Part shown: positions 9,965 through 18,553 of the stretch, one piece after another | How positions within the stretch are numbered: position 1 is the stretch's first letter | Layout: each line of letters begins with the position of its first letter | Source: Candidatus Parvarchaeota archaeon | GTDB lineage: Archaea; Nanobdellota; Nanobdellia; Parvarchaeales; Parvarchaeaceae | Reading direction: 5' to 3' | DNA: 37,736 nucleotides | Assembly (NCBI GenBank): GCA_023380615.1 | Contig: JAMCRO010000009.1 | Location: forward strand, 1-37,736 | Program-made: the position numbers and the translations under genes | The notes under the pieces: model-generated | Database searches by the model: none | The model's input: the letters and a program-made list of their open reading frames with translations, nothing else | What the model was told of the DNA's origin: nothing

Positions 9965-10843
9965 ATGGAAAAGTATTACATTTTTGGGATAATAGCTGCG
10001 GTTGCCGTTTTTGCATTTGTCTTATTGCTTTTCGGTGTAGGAAAAAGCAGCCTTCCAAACAAAAGCGTGCCTTTGCAGGCATACGGCATTGCAAATTCAT
10101 CGCTGAAAAGTGCAGTCTATAATGACATTATTGGATTGCAGACCTATCAAAATGCAATACCGAATGGCAAACAATTGCTTTACAGCGTAAATTACAGCCT
10201 TTCAACCTCTGCTTCATTGTCAAACGGCAGCGGATCAAACAGCACGGAAAATGCAAAAGGGCACATACAAATGTTTCATGGACTAAACAGTAATTCAGAG
10301 GCATTTTCTAATTTTACAATATCCGTTCCATTGTCTTCAGGAATAGGTTATAACTTGACCTCTCTTTCATATGTTTTTGCCATTGGAAACAACACGGATT
10401 TGTGTTCAGGCTCTTCATCTACATTGGGAAAAGTGTCTTGCGGATCATTGAATCAAAGCATAGAAACCTTGGATTCAGGACTTTTTGAATCCCTAAATAT
10501 TAGCAGGATTTCATTGCTTGAAGCTTATAATACGACATACGATGGTTATCCCTGTCTGTTCACGGTTTCCACTTTTGCAATAGCTATAAACAGCAGCAAC
10601 AGTTCACTGATTGCAGGCAAAACGGGAAAAGAGGTTTTATCCGGAATATCAACAAGCTGCTTTTACAGAGACTACAACATAACTGTTTTAAACAGCCTGG
10701 CTGCAGATCTTTCGGTTTCAATGGAAATAAACGGGACTAACTTTACCTCAACGTCTTTTATCAGCTATAATGAATCACTGTCAAAAATAAGCAATTTCAA
10801 CTATGATATAAATCAGAACAGCCTTCCAAACAAAAGCATCTGA
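9965..10843 (+). CDS. Single-pass exported protein of unknown function with terminal SLPNKS repeats
   Basis: N-terminal TM IFGIIAAVAVFAFVLLLFGVG, then Ser/Asn-rich ectodomain with many NxS/T sequons. Confidence 0.75.
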   Translation: MEKYYIFGIIAAVAVFAFVLLLFGVGKSSLPNKSVPLQAYGIANSSLKSAVYNDIIGLQTYQNAIPNGKQLLYSVNYSLSTSASLSNGSGSNSTENAKGHIQMFHGLNSNSEAFSNFTISVPLSSGIGYNLTSLSYVFAIGNNTDLCSGSSSTLGKVSCGSLNQSIETLDSGLFESLNISRISLLEAYNTTYDGYPCLFTVSTFAIAINSSNSSLIAGKTGKEVLSGISTSCFYRDYNITVLNSLAADLSVSMEINGTNFTSTSFISYNESLSKISNFNYDINQNSLPNKSI

Positions 10844-10891
10844 AACAAAACGTTTTATGGATGCGAATGCATCTTAGTATTTGGTAAAAGT

Positions 10892-12658
10892 ATGATTTCA
10901 TTTCCTTTCAAATCAATGAGAAGCGGGCAGAGAGATATAGCCGAAGCAGTTGAAAAAACCGTAAAGGAAAGGGGAAAGCTAATAATACAGGCTTCAACTG
11001 GAATGGGGAAAACGGCAGCGGTTCTGTATGCCGCAGTAAAAGCCGCAAAGGAAAACAATCTTAAGGTTTTGTTCCTTACAGCAAAGCACACGCATCAAAA
11101 CATTGTGTATGACACAATGAAGAGGATAAACGAGTCTTCCTCTGAAAATGTTAGTTTTGCAGGCATAAACGGGAAAAGGTCCATGTGCCTTTTTGAGAAC
11201 AGCGTTGAGCCTTCGTTGTTCATAGAATTCTGCAGAGCAGTACGGGAGCAGAACATGTGTGATTTCTACAGCAATACGTTTACAAAAAGCAAGGACGTTA
11301 AGCCGGCAGTCATAGAAGCATTGTCTGGAAACATTTCGGATCCAAAAAGCGTGATGGAGACTGCAAGGGAGTTTGAGCTTTGCCCTTATGAGCTTTCGCT
11401 TCTTAATGCAAAGCAGTCTACAGTTGTGGTTGCAAACTACTCGCATGCCTTTGATCAGAGCATAGCTCTGGGCTTTACTATAAGAACCGGGATAGATCCC
11501 GGAAATACCATTTTAGTGGTTGACGAGGCGCACAATTTGCCGGCAAAGATACTGGACATGAACTCCTTTTCCATATCGCAGAGAAACCTTGAGAAGGCTT
11601 ATTCCGAAGCAAATCTAGCAGGCTACAATGACATTGCCGTGAAGATAGACAAAATAATAGCGGAAATAAGAAACGTTACACATGAAAGTATAGTAGACAT
11701 AAGGGGAATATTCAGTGAAGCTGATTTAGACAAAATGGAAGACATAGTAAAATTCCATGAAAAGGGGTACAACATACCTGCAGCGTTTATGCTGAAGAAT
11801 TTTACAGAAAAACTGCTTTCCGCCAAGGAAGAGGACATAATCTACGTTTCAATAGACGAGAAAGGAAGAAGAATAAACGTAAATTCACTGGATCCCGCAG
11901 ATTACTCAAAAGGCGTTATAGATTCCTTTTACTCAACCATATTAATGAGCGGAACATTCCGGCCGATAGAGATGTTTTCAAATCTCTTAGGTTTAGAGAA
12001 TCACGAAAGCCTGGAAGTAAAAGGGGATGCCGTAATTGACAATAGGCTTATGATAATAGACAAAGAAGTTACGTCTAGATTTTCAGCACGGGAGGAGCAA
12101 TACTCTAGAATAGCGGATTCCATAAATGACATGATGGAAAAAGCAAAGTACAACATGATATTTTTCTTCCCTTCCTATTCTTTCATGGACAGAATTTACT
12201 CGCTGATAAACGAAAAGGGGAGGATAATAAAGGAAGAGCAGAAGATGGAGAGGGAAAGGAAAAATGAGATAATGGAAAAGCTCTCTCTTTCAAGCTCCGT
12301 TCTGTTTGCAGTAATGAACGGTAATTTCTCCGAAAGCATAGGAATAAAGAACAACATGATAAAGCTGATAGGTATAGTCGGCGTTCCGTTTGAGCCGCCA
12401 TCAATAAAGCTAAGGGCAATGCAGATCTACTATGACAAAAAGATGGGCAACGGATTTGAGTATGCGCAGGTCCTTCCCACAATGATAAAGGTCATGCAGG
12501 CTGCCGGCCGAGGTATAAGGTCAAAGAACGACAAGTGTGCAATAGTGTTGATGGATTCAAGGTATGATACCCCCATATTCAAGAAATATCTGCCGAATGA
12601 CACAATTGCTGTTGATAGTGACACAATCTCCGTAATAAGGGAAAAAGGTTTTGCCTAA
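10892..12658 (+). CDS. XPD/Rad3-family Fe-S DNA helicase
   Basis: MRSGQRDIAEAV, ASTGMGKTAA Walker A, VVDEAHN, four Cys (CLFEN, EFC, NMC, ELC) between motifs consistent with an Fe-S cluster, QAAGRGIRS motif VI. Confidence 0.9.
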   Translation: MISFPFKSMRSGQRDIAEAVEKTVKERGKLIIQASTGMGKTAAVLYAAVKAAKENNLKVLFLTAKHTHQNIVYDTMKRINESSSENVSFAGINGKRSMCLFENSVEPSLFIEFCRAVREQNMCDFYSNTFTKSKDVKPAVIEALSGNISDPKSVMETAREFELCPYELSLLNAKQSTVVVANYSHAFDQSIALGFTIRTGIDPGNTILVVDEAHNLPAKILDMNSFSISQRNLEKAYSEANLAGYNDIAVKIDKIIAEIRNVTHESIVDIRGIFSEADLDKMEDIVKFHEKGYNIPAAFMLKNFTEKLLSAKEEDIIYVSIDEKGRRINVNSLDPADYSKGVIDSFYSTILMSGTFRPIEMFSNLLGLENHESLEVKGDAVIDNRLMIIDKEVTSRFSAREEQYSRIADSINDMMEKAKYNMIFFFPSYSFMDRIYSLINEKGRIIKEEQKMERERKNEIMEKLSLSSSVLFAVMNGNFSESIGIKNNMIKLIGIVGVPFEPPSIKLRAMQIYYDKKMGNGFEYAQVLPTMIKVMQAAGRGIRSKNDKCAIVLMDSRYDTPIFKKYLPNDTIAVDSDTISVIREKGFA

Positions 12659-12990
12659 GATATATAACTGCCTTCCTTTATGTCCTTGTCAACGGTTAAA
12701 AGCGAAAGGTTTCCTTCGTCATCGGAAGCAGCCAAAAGCATGCCTTGAGACTGCAGGCCCATAAGCATTGCCGGTTTTAAATTGTCGATTATTATTATCT
12801 TTTTTCCGATTAAGTCGCTGCTTTTGTATTCCTTTCGTATGCCGCTTAGAATTGTTTTTTCCCTGTCACCCAAAGAAACCCTTATTTTTATCAGCTTGCT
12901 GCTTTTTTCCACGTCTTCCGCTTCAAGTATCTTTCCAACCTTAAGGTCAAGCTTCCTGAAAAGGTCAATGTCTATTTCTTCCTTTGTCAC
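12655..12990 (-). CDS. Stand-alone tRNA-binding OB-fold protein (MetRS-beta/Trbp111-like)
   Basis: FRKLDLKVGKILEAEDVEKSSKLIKIRVSLGD..TILSGIRKEY..GLQSQGMLLAA; GTG start. Confidence 0.88.
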   Translation of the reverse strand: MTKEEIDIDLFRKLDLKVGKILEAEDVEKSSKLIKIRVSLGDREKTILSGIRKEYKSSDLIGKKIIIIDNLKPAMLMGLQSQGMLLAASDDEGNLSLLTVDKDIKEGSYIS

Positions 12991-12991
12991 T

Positions 12992-13501
12992 TTACTCCTC
13001 TACGTTTGAAAGATAAGCCGACATCCTTTCGACCATTTTTCTCATGTCTTGTATAAGAAGGTTGTAATTCTTCACGTATTCCCTTTGAGTATCCAATGCC
13101 CTAGAGTAATTCTCCAGGTCAGTCTGTGACTGTGTTATCCTTTTCTCTAATTCTTTTATGTCATCAAGTACTTTTTTGAAGTCGCTCATTTTTATGAAGG
13201 CAATTGATTTGCTGTTCGATTCTAGTCTTAAAGCATCCAATACGCTTATCCCCCCAGACCTGACTGGCTGGAGGTTAATGTCAGGAATCTTTACGCTTGG
13301 GACTGGTATAAGAGGAATTGAATAAGCAGGTTTTTGAGGCTGCTGGCCAGCTTGTACCTGTGATTGCGTTGCAGTGTTTTGAGCTGAGGTATTTTGTGGA
13401 TTAACATTTTGAGCAGTATTTTCAGGTGCAACAGGCTTAAGGTTGCTTTCCTTGTAATAAGGATTTACAGGTTCTTCCTTTTTCTTTTTGAAAAGTGCCA
13501 T
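12992..13501 (-). CDS. Uncharacterised protein with Q/N/T/P-rich linker and C-terminal coiled coil
   Basis: Basic MALFKKKKEEP N-terminus, low-complexity linker, heptad-like C-terminus; TATA-like element (minus strand) about 25 nt upstream. Confidence 0.7.
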   Translation of the reverse strand: MALFKKKKEEPVNPYYKESNLKPVAPENTAQNVNPQNTSAQNTATQSQVQAGQQPQKPAYSIPLIPVPSVKIPDINLQPVRSGGISVLDALRLESNSKSIAFIKMSDFKKVLDDIKELEKRITQSQTDLENYSRALDTQREYVKNYNLLIQDMRKMVERMSAYLSNVEE

Positions 13502-13576
13502 ATTAATTAATTATTATACAGGTATATAAAAGTTTTAAGATTTTAAGCTTTTAATTGTAACATATCATAGATTAAT

Positions 13577-13744
13577 ATGCATTTAAAGGAAAAAGTCAAT
13601 GGGTTTGCAAACCTGCTTGTAATAGTATTTGCTGTTTTGTTTATAGCATTGCAGACAAGCCTTTTTGTCTCCACTGTACAGGTAAAAAGTAGCTTTAGAT
13701 GGCTTTTCAAAAGAATCCTTGCATTGAAGGCAGAGAAAGCATAA
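13577..13744 (+). CDS. 55-aa single-pass membrane microprotein, absent from the ORF track
   Basis: MHLKEKVNGFANLLVIVFAVLFIALQTSLFVSTVQVKSSFRWLFKRILALKAEKA; hydrophobic helix plus basic tail; TATA-like ttttaagctttta about 29 nt upstream. Confidence 0.6.
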   Translation: MHLKEKVNGFANLLVIVFAVLFIALQTSLFVSTVQVKSSFRWLFKRILALKAEKA

Positions 13745-13789
13745 TATTTTAACTTCTGTTGCAAATAACTTATATGCTGCATACTAAAA

Positions 13790-13860
13790 GCGCCAATAGT
13801 CTAGCAGCATAACTCTGGCTTCCCAAGCCAGCGACCCGGGTGCGAATCCCGGTTGGCGCA
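13790..13860 (+). tRNA. tRNA-Gly(CCC), structurally atypical
   Basis: Acceptor GCGCCAA/TTGGCGC fully paired; anticodon stem ctggc/gccag with loop TTCCCAA; T-stem ccggg/cccgg but T-loop TGCGAAT; D-stem gtct/taac pairs at only 2 of 4 positions; A at position 18. Confidence 0.88.
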
Positions 13861-13980
13861 TTTTTTAGCGCTTTTTTGCCGTTAAATAGAGCTCAAGACA
13901 AAAATTTTATAATAGATATATTTGTTAATCATATGTCTTTATTATCTAAATATATAACTATCTTGTATCGCCGTTTAATT

Positions 13981-14496
13981 CTAATTTAAAACCCTGTAAT
14001 GCAGCCTAACCTCATTCTTTGAGAACTTTTTCACCTGCAACAGTTCAAGCCTCTTTTCAAATTTTTCGTTTGCAAATATCGGTATGCCTTTTCCGAAAGC
14101 AATTGGTTCAACGTTGATGTAAAGCTCATTTACCAAACCTTCTTTCAAAAAGCTTGTGGCCAGTTTTCCTCCGGCCACCATGGCACTTTTGTATCCGTTG
14201 CTTTCTATGATTTTGATTATCTCTTTGGGTTTTTTATTAGCCATTATTACATTTTTCCATTCCTTTTTCAGCTTTATCTTGTGGCTTGTAACAACTATAT
14301 TAAAGCCGTCTAAAGGAAAATCATTGCTCTTTGAAGCCATGTTAAACGTGTTTCTTCCTATTACATTGACCTTGTACCTTTTAATCATCTTTAGGAAATC
14401 TGATCTGGCAAGCTCCGAGGAAAAATCACTGTTATCTAATCTAGCAATCATCCCATTGATTGAGACATGCATGTAAATTGCTACGTTGACTGACAT
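13981..14496 (-). CDS. RibD C-terminal / DHFR-like reductase
   Basis: VAIYMHVSINGMIAR, VIGRNTF, MVAGGKLATSFLKEGLVNELYINVEPIAFGKGIPIF. Confidence 0.85.
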   Translation of the reverse strand: MSVNVAIYMHVSINGMIARLDNSDFSSELARSDFLKMIKRYKVNVIGRNTFNMASKSNDFPLDGFNIVVTSHKIKLKKEWKNVIMANKKPKEIIKIIESNGYKSAMVAGGKLATSFLKEGLVNELYINVEPIAFGKGIPIFANEKFEKRLELLQVKKFSKNEVRLHYRVLN

Positions 14497-15075
14497 CTAA
14501 CCCTCTAATAAAAGCTTTAGAGCCTCTTCTCTTGTTTCCTTGCTTTCCTTGAATACTCCTCGGATAGCGGAGCTCCTTGTTTCAGCGTTTCTTGACTTTA
14601 TCCCGCGCATTTCCATGCACATATGCCTTGCCTTTATTATGACTAAAACGCCCTTTGCTTTGACTTTTTCGCTAATGAAATCAGCTATTTCCTTTGTCAG
14701 TCTTTCCTGCACCTGCGGCTTAGATGCAAAGAATTTCGTTATCCTCGGGAACTTTGACAGGCCTAGGATCTCATCTCCAGGTATGTATGCTATTGAAACT
14801 GTTCCAAAGAAAGGCAGAAGATGGTGCTCGCACATTGAATAAAAGGGAATGTCCTTTACTGCTAAAATGTCGTTGTAACCGGGATTTTTGAACAGCGTTA
14901 TCTTAGGCTCATTGCCGTCATCCATCCCTGCAAATATTTCCTTGTATGATTTAGCAATCCTTTTTGGAGTATTCTTTAAAACTTCTGTATTTTCCTGAAT
15001 GCCTATTTCTTTTAGAACTTCCCTGAAAAGAGCTTCTATTTTATCCTCGTCCATTTTATTATAATGGAACTGCAA
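14497..15075 (-). CDS. folE: GTP cyclohydrolase I (FolE1 type)
   Basis: PFYSMCEHHLLPFFGTVSIAYIP, GLSKFPRI, PQVQERLTKEI, MCMEMRGIKSRNAET. Confidence 0.95.
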   Translation of the reverse strand: MQFHYNKMDEDKIEALFREVLKEIGIQENTEVLKNTPKRIAKSYKEIFAGMDDGNEPKITLFKNPGYNDILAVKDIPFYSMCEHHLLPFFGTVSIAYIPGDEILGLSKFPRITKFFASKPQVQERLTKEIADFISEKVKAKGVLVIIKARHMCMEMRGIKSRNAETRSSAIRGVFKESKETREEALKLLLEG

Positions 15076-15177
15076 GTATTAAAATTATTATAAAACGTTC
15101 AAAACAAAATTATGCAAAAAATGGAAAACAAAGTAAATTGGTAAAATGTTAAATAGCTTGCTAATTTTAAATAAACA

Positions 15178-15606
15178 ATGGCAGAAGAGGAGATAGAATT
15201 GAAATGCACGATAGAATTGATGGGAAAGCCAAAGGAAGCTGTAATCGATTCTTTAAAGAAAATACTTTCAAACGTTGAAGAAAACGGAAAGAAATTAGAG
15301 ATCAAGGAGGAAAAATACGCAGAACCGAAGGAGGTAAAGGACGGCTTTTATTCCTCATTTGCAGACTTTAAGATTAAAGGAAATGTAGTAGATTTGTTCG
15401 GTTTTGTAATGGATTACGCTCCGTCTTCCATAGAGGTTTTAACTACAAAGGATACGAAGCTTTCTATAACGGATATGCAGGCCTTGTTAAACGATCTTTC
15501 AGGAAGGATGAATGAGATGGATCAGAGGCTTAAAATCTTTTCCGGCCAAACAATATTGCTTTCGCAGCAGTTAGAAGAATTAAAGAAGAAAATCGAGAAA
15601 AAGTAA
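15178..15606 (+). CDS. Uncharacterised protein with C-terminal coiled coil
   Basis: 142 aa, acidic N-terminus, heptad-rich C-terminus; preceded by TATA-like and AT-rich sequence. Confidence 0.7.
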   Translation: MAEEEIELKCTIELMGKPKEAVIDSLKKILSNVEENGKKLEIKEEKYAEPKEVKDGFYSSFADFKIKGNVVDLFGFVMDYAPSSIEVLTTKDTKLSITDMQALLNDLSGRMNEMDQRLKIFSGQTILLSQQLEELKKKIEKK

Positions 15607-15693
15607 TTTCCTTTTCAGTTATTCAAACTTTGATGCAAGTAAAAAAATAAAAGTATTTTTCACTCAAAATTGGTAAAGAATAAAAATAGAAAC

Positions 15694-15783
15694 CTTTTTA
15701 AATACCTAATTTATTAAATCGTTAAGGCATCAAAGCCTTAGACACTTAAAATAAGTTAAGTCCGAGTAAAATGTGAGGTAAAC
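15694..15783 (+). promoter_or_regulatory. S-layer gene promoter and structured 5' leader
   Basis: BRE/TATA-like aaacctttttaaatac (about 15690-15705); hairpins TAAGGC/GCCTTA (15723-15740) and ACTTAA/TTAAGT (15744-15761); SD-like gtgaggt before ATG 15784. Confidence 0.65.
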
Positions 15784-18438
15784 ATGAAAGCGAAATTAGT
15801 GAGAAATGTAAAAAAAGCAGCAGCAGTAGCAACAGGAGCTCTTTTTGTAGGAGCAACATTAGGAATGGCTAGCGTATTTGCTAGTGGACTATCAAGTCTG
15901 CCAGGGCCTTTTGTAAGCAGTGGACACGTTAACGCAGTATTCGTAGTTGGAGCAAACGCAGTACCATCCGACGTATTGGGTGCAATAGATGTTTCAGCAG
16001 CATTGACAGCAGCCGCAGCGGCAACTCATTCTTCAACAGTAAGTGGACAGATAACAATAGGAACATTGTCACTTAGCTCAAAGGCACACAGCACAAATGT
16101 CTTCGGAAACAATGACACTCAGCTAGCTGCAATTAGTCCTTCAGTGAATCTTGTAGCTATGAACTTTACGTCTAATGGAAAAAATTACACAAGCGTAGAG
16201 AATCTTTCATTTGTTAAGGATGCAACATTTAACGGATTGAACGTTGAATTCCCAGCAGGTTCTTACGAATTGCAGTCTTACATAGTAAACAGATCTAATA
16301 ACAGCAACCACAATGATTTAGGTAAAGCTATATTGAACTTTACATCATTTGATACAGCAGCAAACGTTACATACACATTCGGAAAGGATACAGAGTCATT
16401 GCTTTTACTGAACAGTTCACAGGCACAGTTCGGTACAACTAAAACATACTCTAATACAAAGGTACCTGGGATAGTTACACAAGGGCCAAATTCAATTGAC
16501 TTAGAGGGATTAGTTACATTTACTGGTGCAAAGGCTTCAAGCTCATACGACCAGCTTGAAGTAAGCGTCGATGGTGGCGCAACACAGTACGTTAACTTCA
16601 GTACTCAAACGACAATTGGACCTGTAACAATAAACTTGGGCCCTGGACTTTTAACAAATACTACAGGTAGCTACTTGAAAACACTAACAATATCAAGCAT
16701 TGCATACAAGCAGAATCTTTCTGGTTCACATGTAGCAGTTTTACCTGGTTTAAGTTCATTTAACATGACTACTGAGAATGCAAGTAAAACAAAGGGGGGA
16801 GAATTCCTTCTTACAAGTACAGCTGGATTCATGCTACCACACAGCTTTACAGCAGCGAGCAGCTTTGAATTACCACAGAACCTTACAAGCGTAAGCTTGC
16901 AAAAATTAGTTCCAGTTTATTCAGACGGTGCTAATGTAACATTGACTGTTGGAAAAGCGGGCTTCGACAATATAACAGTAACACCAAACACCTCTTATGT
17001 TGATGTAGGTAGTCTTGTACCTAACATAGCGGTCGGAACTGGCGCATTGTACTCTTCCAGTGTAAATGTACCAAGTGAAATAGTATTCGGTACAGTTGGT
17101 TCAGCGGGAGCTACTACAGTTAAATTGACAAACATACTTGCAAATGACACCTTGCTTTACAGTGTAAATGGAAACACTAAAGATGTCGCAGCAGGCGTAA
17201 CTGGTGTAAACAAGAATGTTAGCATAGCATTTAACTCTCTTTCAACGGCACCAGCAGGAATACTTGGACTAGCGATTACAAACGCAACGGGAAAAGCGAA
17301 TTACTCTAAATTAACACCAGCATTGAATAATTCGGCTGCACCAGCATTAGTGGTTTATAGATTGCCAAACGGTGAATATCTTGGATTACATTACAAATCT
17401 GTTACTTCTTCTTTGGGCGCCACTACTGGTGAAAACTTGACTTATATATTAAGCTTCAATGCATCTAATACACTTACGCCAACCAATACTTCAATTGTAT
17501 ATACAAAAGGAATGTTTTCAAAAGTTTACAGTGGTTATAATGTCACTGTCAAAGCATTTAATTTGACTACGAAAGCGGCATCGGTCGTTGGAAATGTAGA
17601 TATTAAGGCACCTGTAGCTACATTATCTTTAACTGGTGACTCAATAGTGCCTGGCTCTAGTGGTATATACACTTCAACAGGAGTTGTAAACTCATTGAAT
17701 ATTACTGCGAAAACGCCTGCAAATACAAATATAGGTACTTTAACCTTCAACGGATCAGCACTTAAGTTTACAGATCTACTAGGTGAAACGCAAGTAGCTA
17801 ATGTTGGATCATACAGCAATGGTACGACTCACTTAATGTCATCGGCAAATACTTCAGCTAACACATGGGGTGATTACGCAACATTTACAAAGGATAGCGC
17901 GGAATTCTTCGTCCCAACGGAGAACTACACACTAGCAATAGCAGGCGCGGAAATCGTTACAGGACAGAAGAACTACACAATAGGACAGACTGTTAGTACA
18001 GGTGAACTATTGAATGTAAGCGGCGTTTCAACAATAAACGCGGGAAGCTTAATCAATAATAATCCAGATGTAGCAATTTTGGACAGCAACTTTACGGGCG
18101 CTACGAATAGTGTACCTGTAATAGTAATCGGCGGTCCAGCAGTAAACACTTTGGCAGACACATTGCTTAACTTGAGTGCTCCAGTATACGGCACAAAGTT
18201 TACCAATTTAACAGGAGTAGGTGCGAATGAAGCTGTAATCGAAATGTTCAACAGTGTAAGCGGTTTCAACAACCAACCAGCACTTTGGGTTGCAGGTTAC
18301 AGTGCAAGCGGAACTCTTGAAGCTTCAGAGGTTCTTGCAGAATCACTTGTAGGTCAGCCAGTAGTAACATTGACGGGCAACAAGGTAATCCTTAGCACTG
18401 CTTCGTCAACTTACAAGGGCGTTACCGTTGTGAGCTAA
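15784..18438 (+). CDS. S-layer protein
   Basis: 884 aa; Sec-type signal (KAAAVATGALFVGATLGMASVFAS), very rich in A/S/T/N, VIVIGGPAVNTLAD and NNQPALWVAGYSASGT as in archaeal S-layer proteins. Confidence 0.88.
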   Translation: MKAKLVRNVKKAAAVATGALFVGATLGMASVFASGLSSLPGPFVSSGHVNAVFVVGANAVPSDVLGAIDVSAALTAAAAATHSSTVSGQITIGTLSLSSKAHSTNVFGNNDTQLAAISPSVNLVAMNFTSNGKNYTSVENLSFVKDATFNGLNVEFPAGSYELQSYIVNRSNNSNHNDLGKAILNFTSFDTAANVTYTFGKDTESLLLLNSSQAQFGTTKTYSNTKVPGIVTQGPNSIDLEGLVTFTGAKASSSYDQLEVSVDGGATQYVNFSTQTTIGPVTINLGPGLLTNTTGSYLKTLTISSIAYKQNLSGSHVAVLPGLSSFNMTTENASKTKGGEFLLTSTAGFMLPHSFTAASSFELPQNLTSVSLQKLVPVYSDGANVTLTVGKAGFDNITVTPNTSYVDVGSLVPNIAVGTGALYSSSVNVPSEIVFGTVGSAGATTVKLTNILANDTLLYSVNGNTKDVAAGVTGVNKNVSIAFNSLSTAPAGILGLAITNATGKANYSKLTPALNNSAAPALVVYRLPNGEYLGLHYKSVTSSLGATTGENLTYILSFNASNTLTPTNTSIVYTKGMFSKVYSGYNVTVKAFNLTTKAASVVGNVDIKAPVATLSLTGDSIVPGSSGIYTSTGVVNSLNITAKTPANTNIGTLTFNGSALKFTDLLGETQVANVGSYSNGTTHLMSSANTSANTWGDYATFTKDSAEFFVPTENYTLAIAGAEIVTGQKNYTIGQTVSTGELLNVSGVSTINAGSLINNNPDVAILDSNFTGATNSVPVIVIGGPAVNTLADTLLNLSAPVYGTKFTNLTGVGANEAVIEMFNSVSGFNNQPALWVAGYSASGTLEASEVLAESLVGQPVVTLTGNKVILSTASSTYKGVTVVS

Positions 18439-18471
18439 ACAGTTAAAAAACCTTACATTAAGAAATAAGTT

Positions 18472-18500
18472 GGGAGGGGTTTCCTCCCGCTTTTTGTTTT
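18472..18500 (+). terminator. Hairpin + T-tract terminator of the S-layer transcript
   Basis: GGGAGG-GGTTT-CCTCCC stem-loop (18472-18488) followed by GCTTTTTGTTTTTTT. Confidence 0.8.
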
Positions 18501-18553
18501 TTTATTTTATAGCTTTATAAATTCTCATTTTCTTATTATCCGTATAAGTACTT

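Noticed and set aside
11091-12624. Several antisense ORFs (150, 71, 99, 64 aa) inside the XPD-like helicase
   Set aside because: Shadow ORFs; the sense frame carries all helicase motifs.
13543-13782. 79-aa minus-strand ORF
   Set aside because: Opposite the better supported 55-aa membrane ORF with its own promoter-like element.
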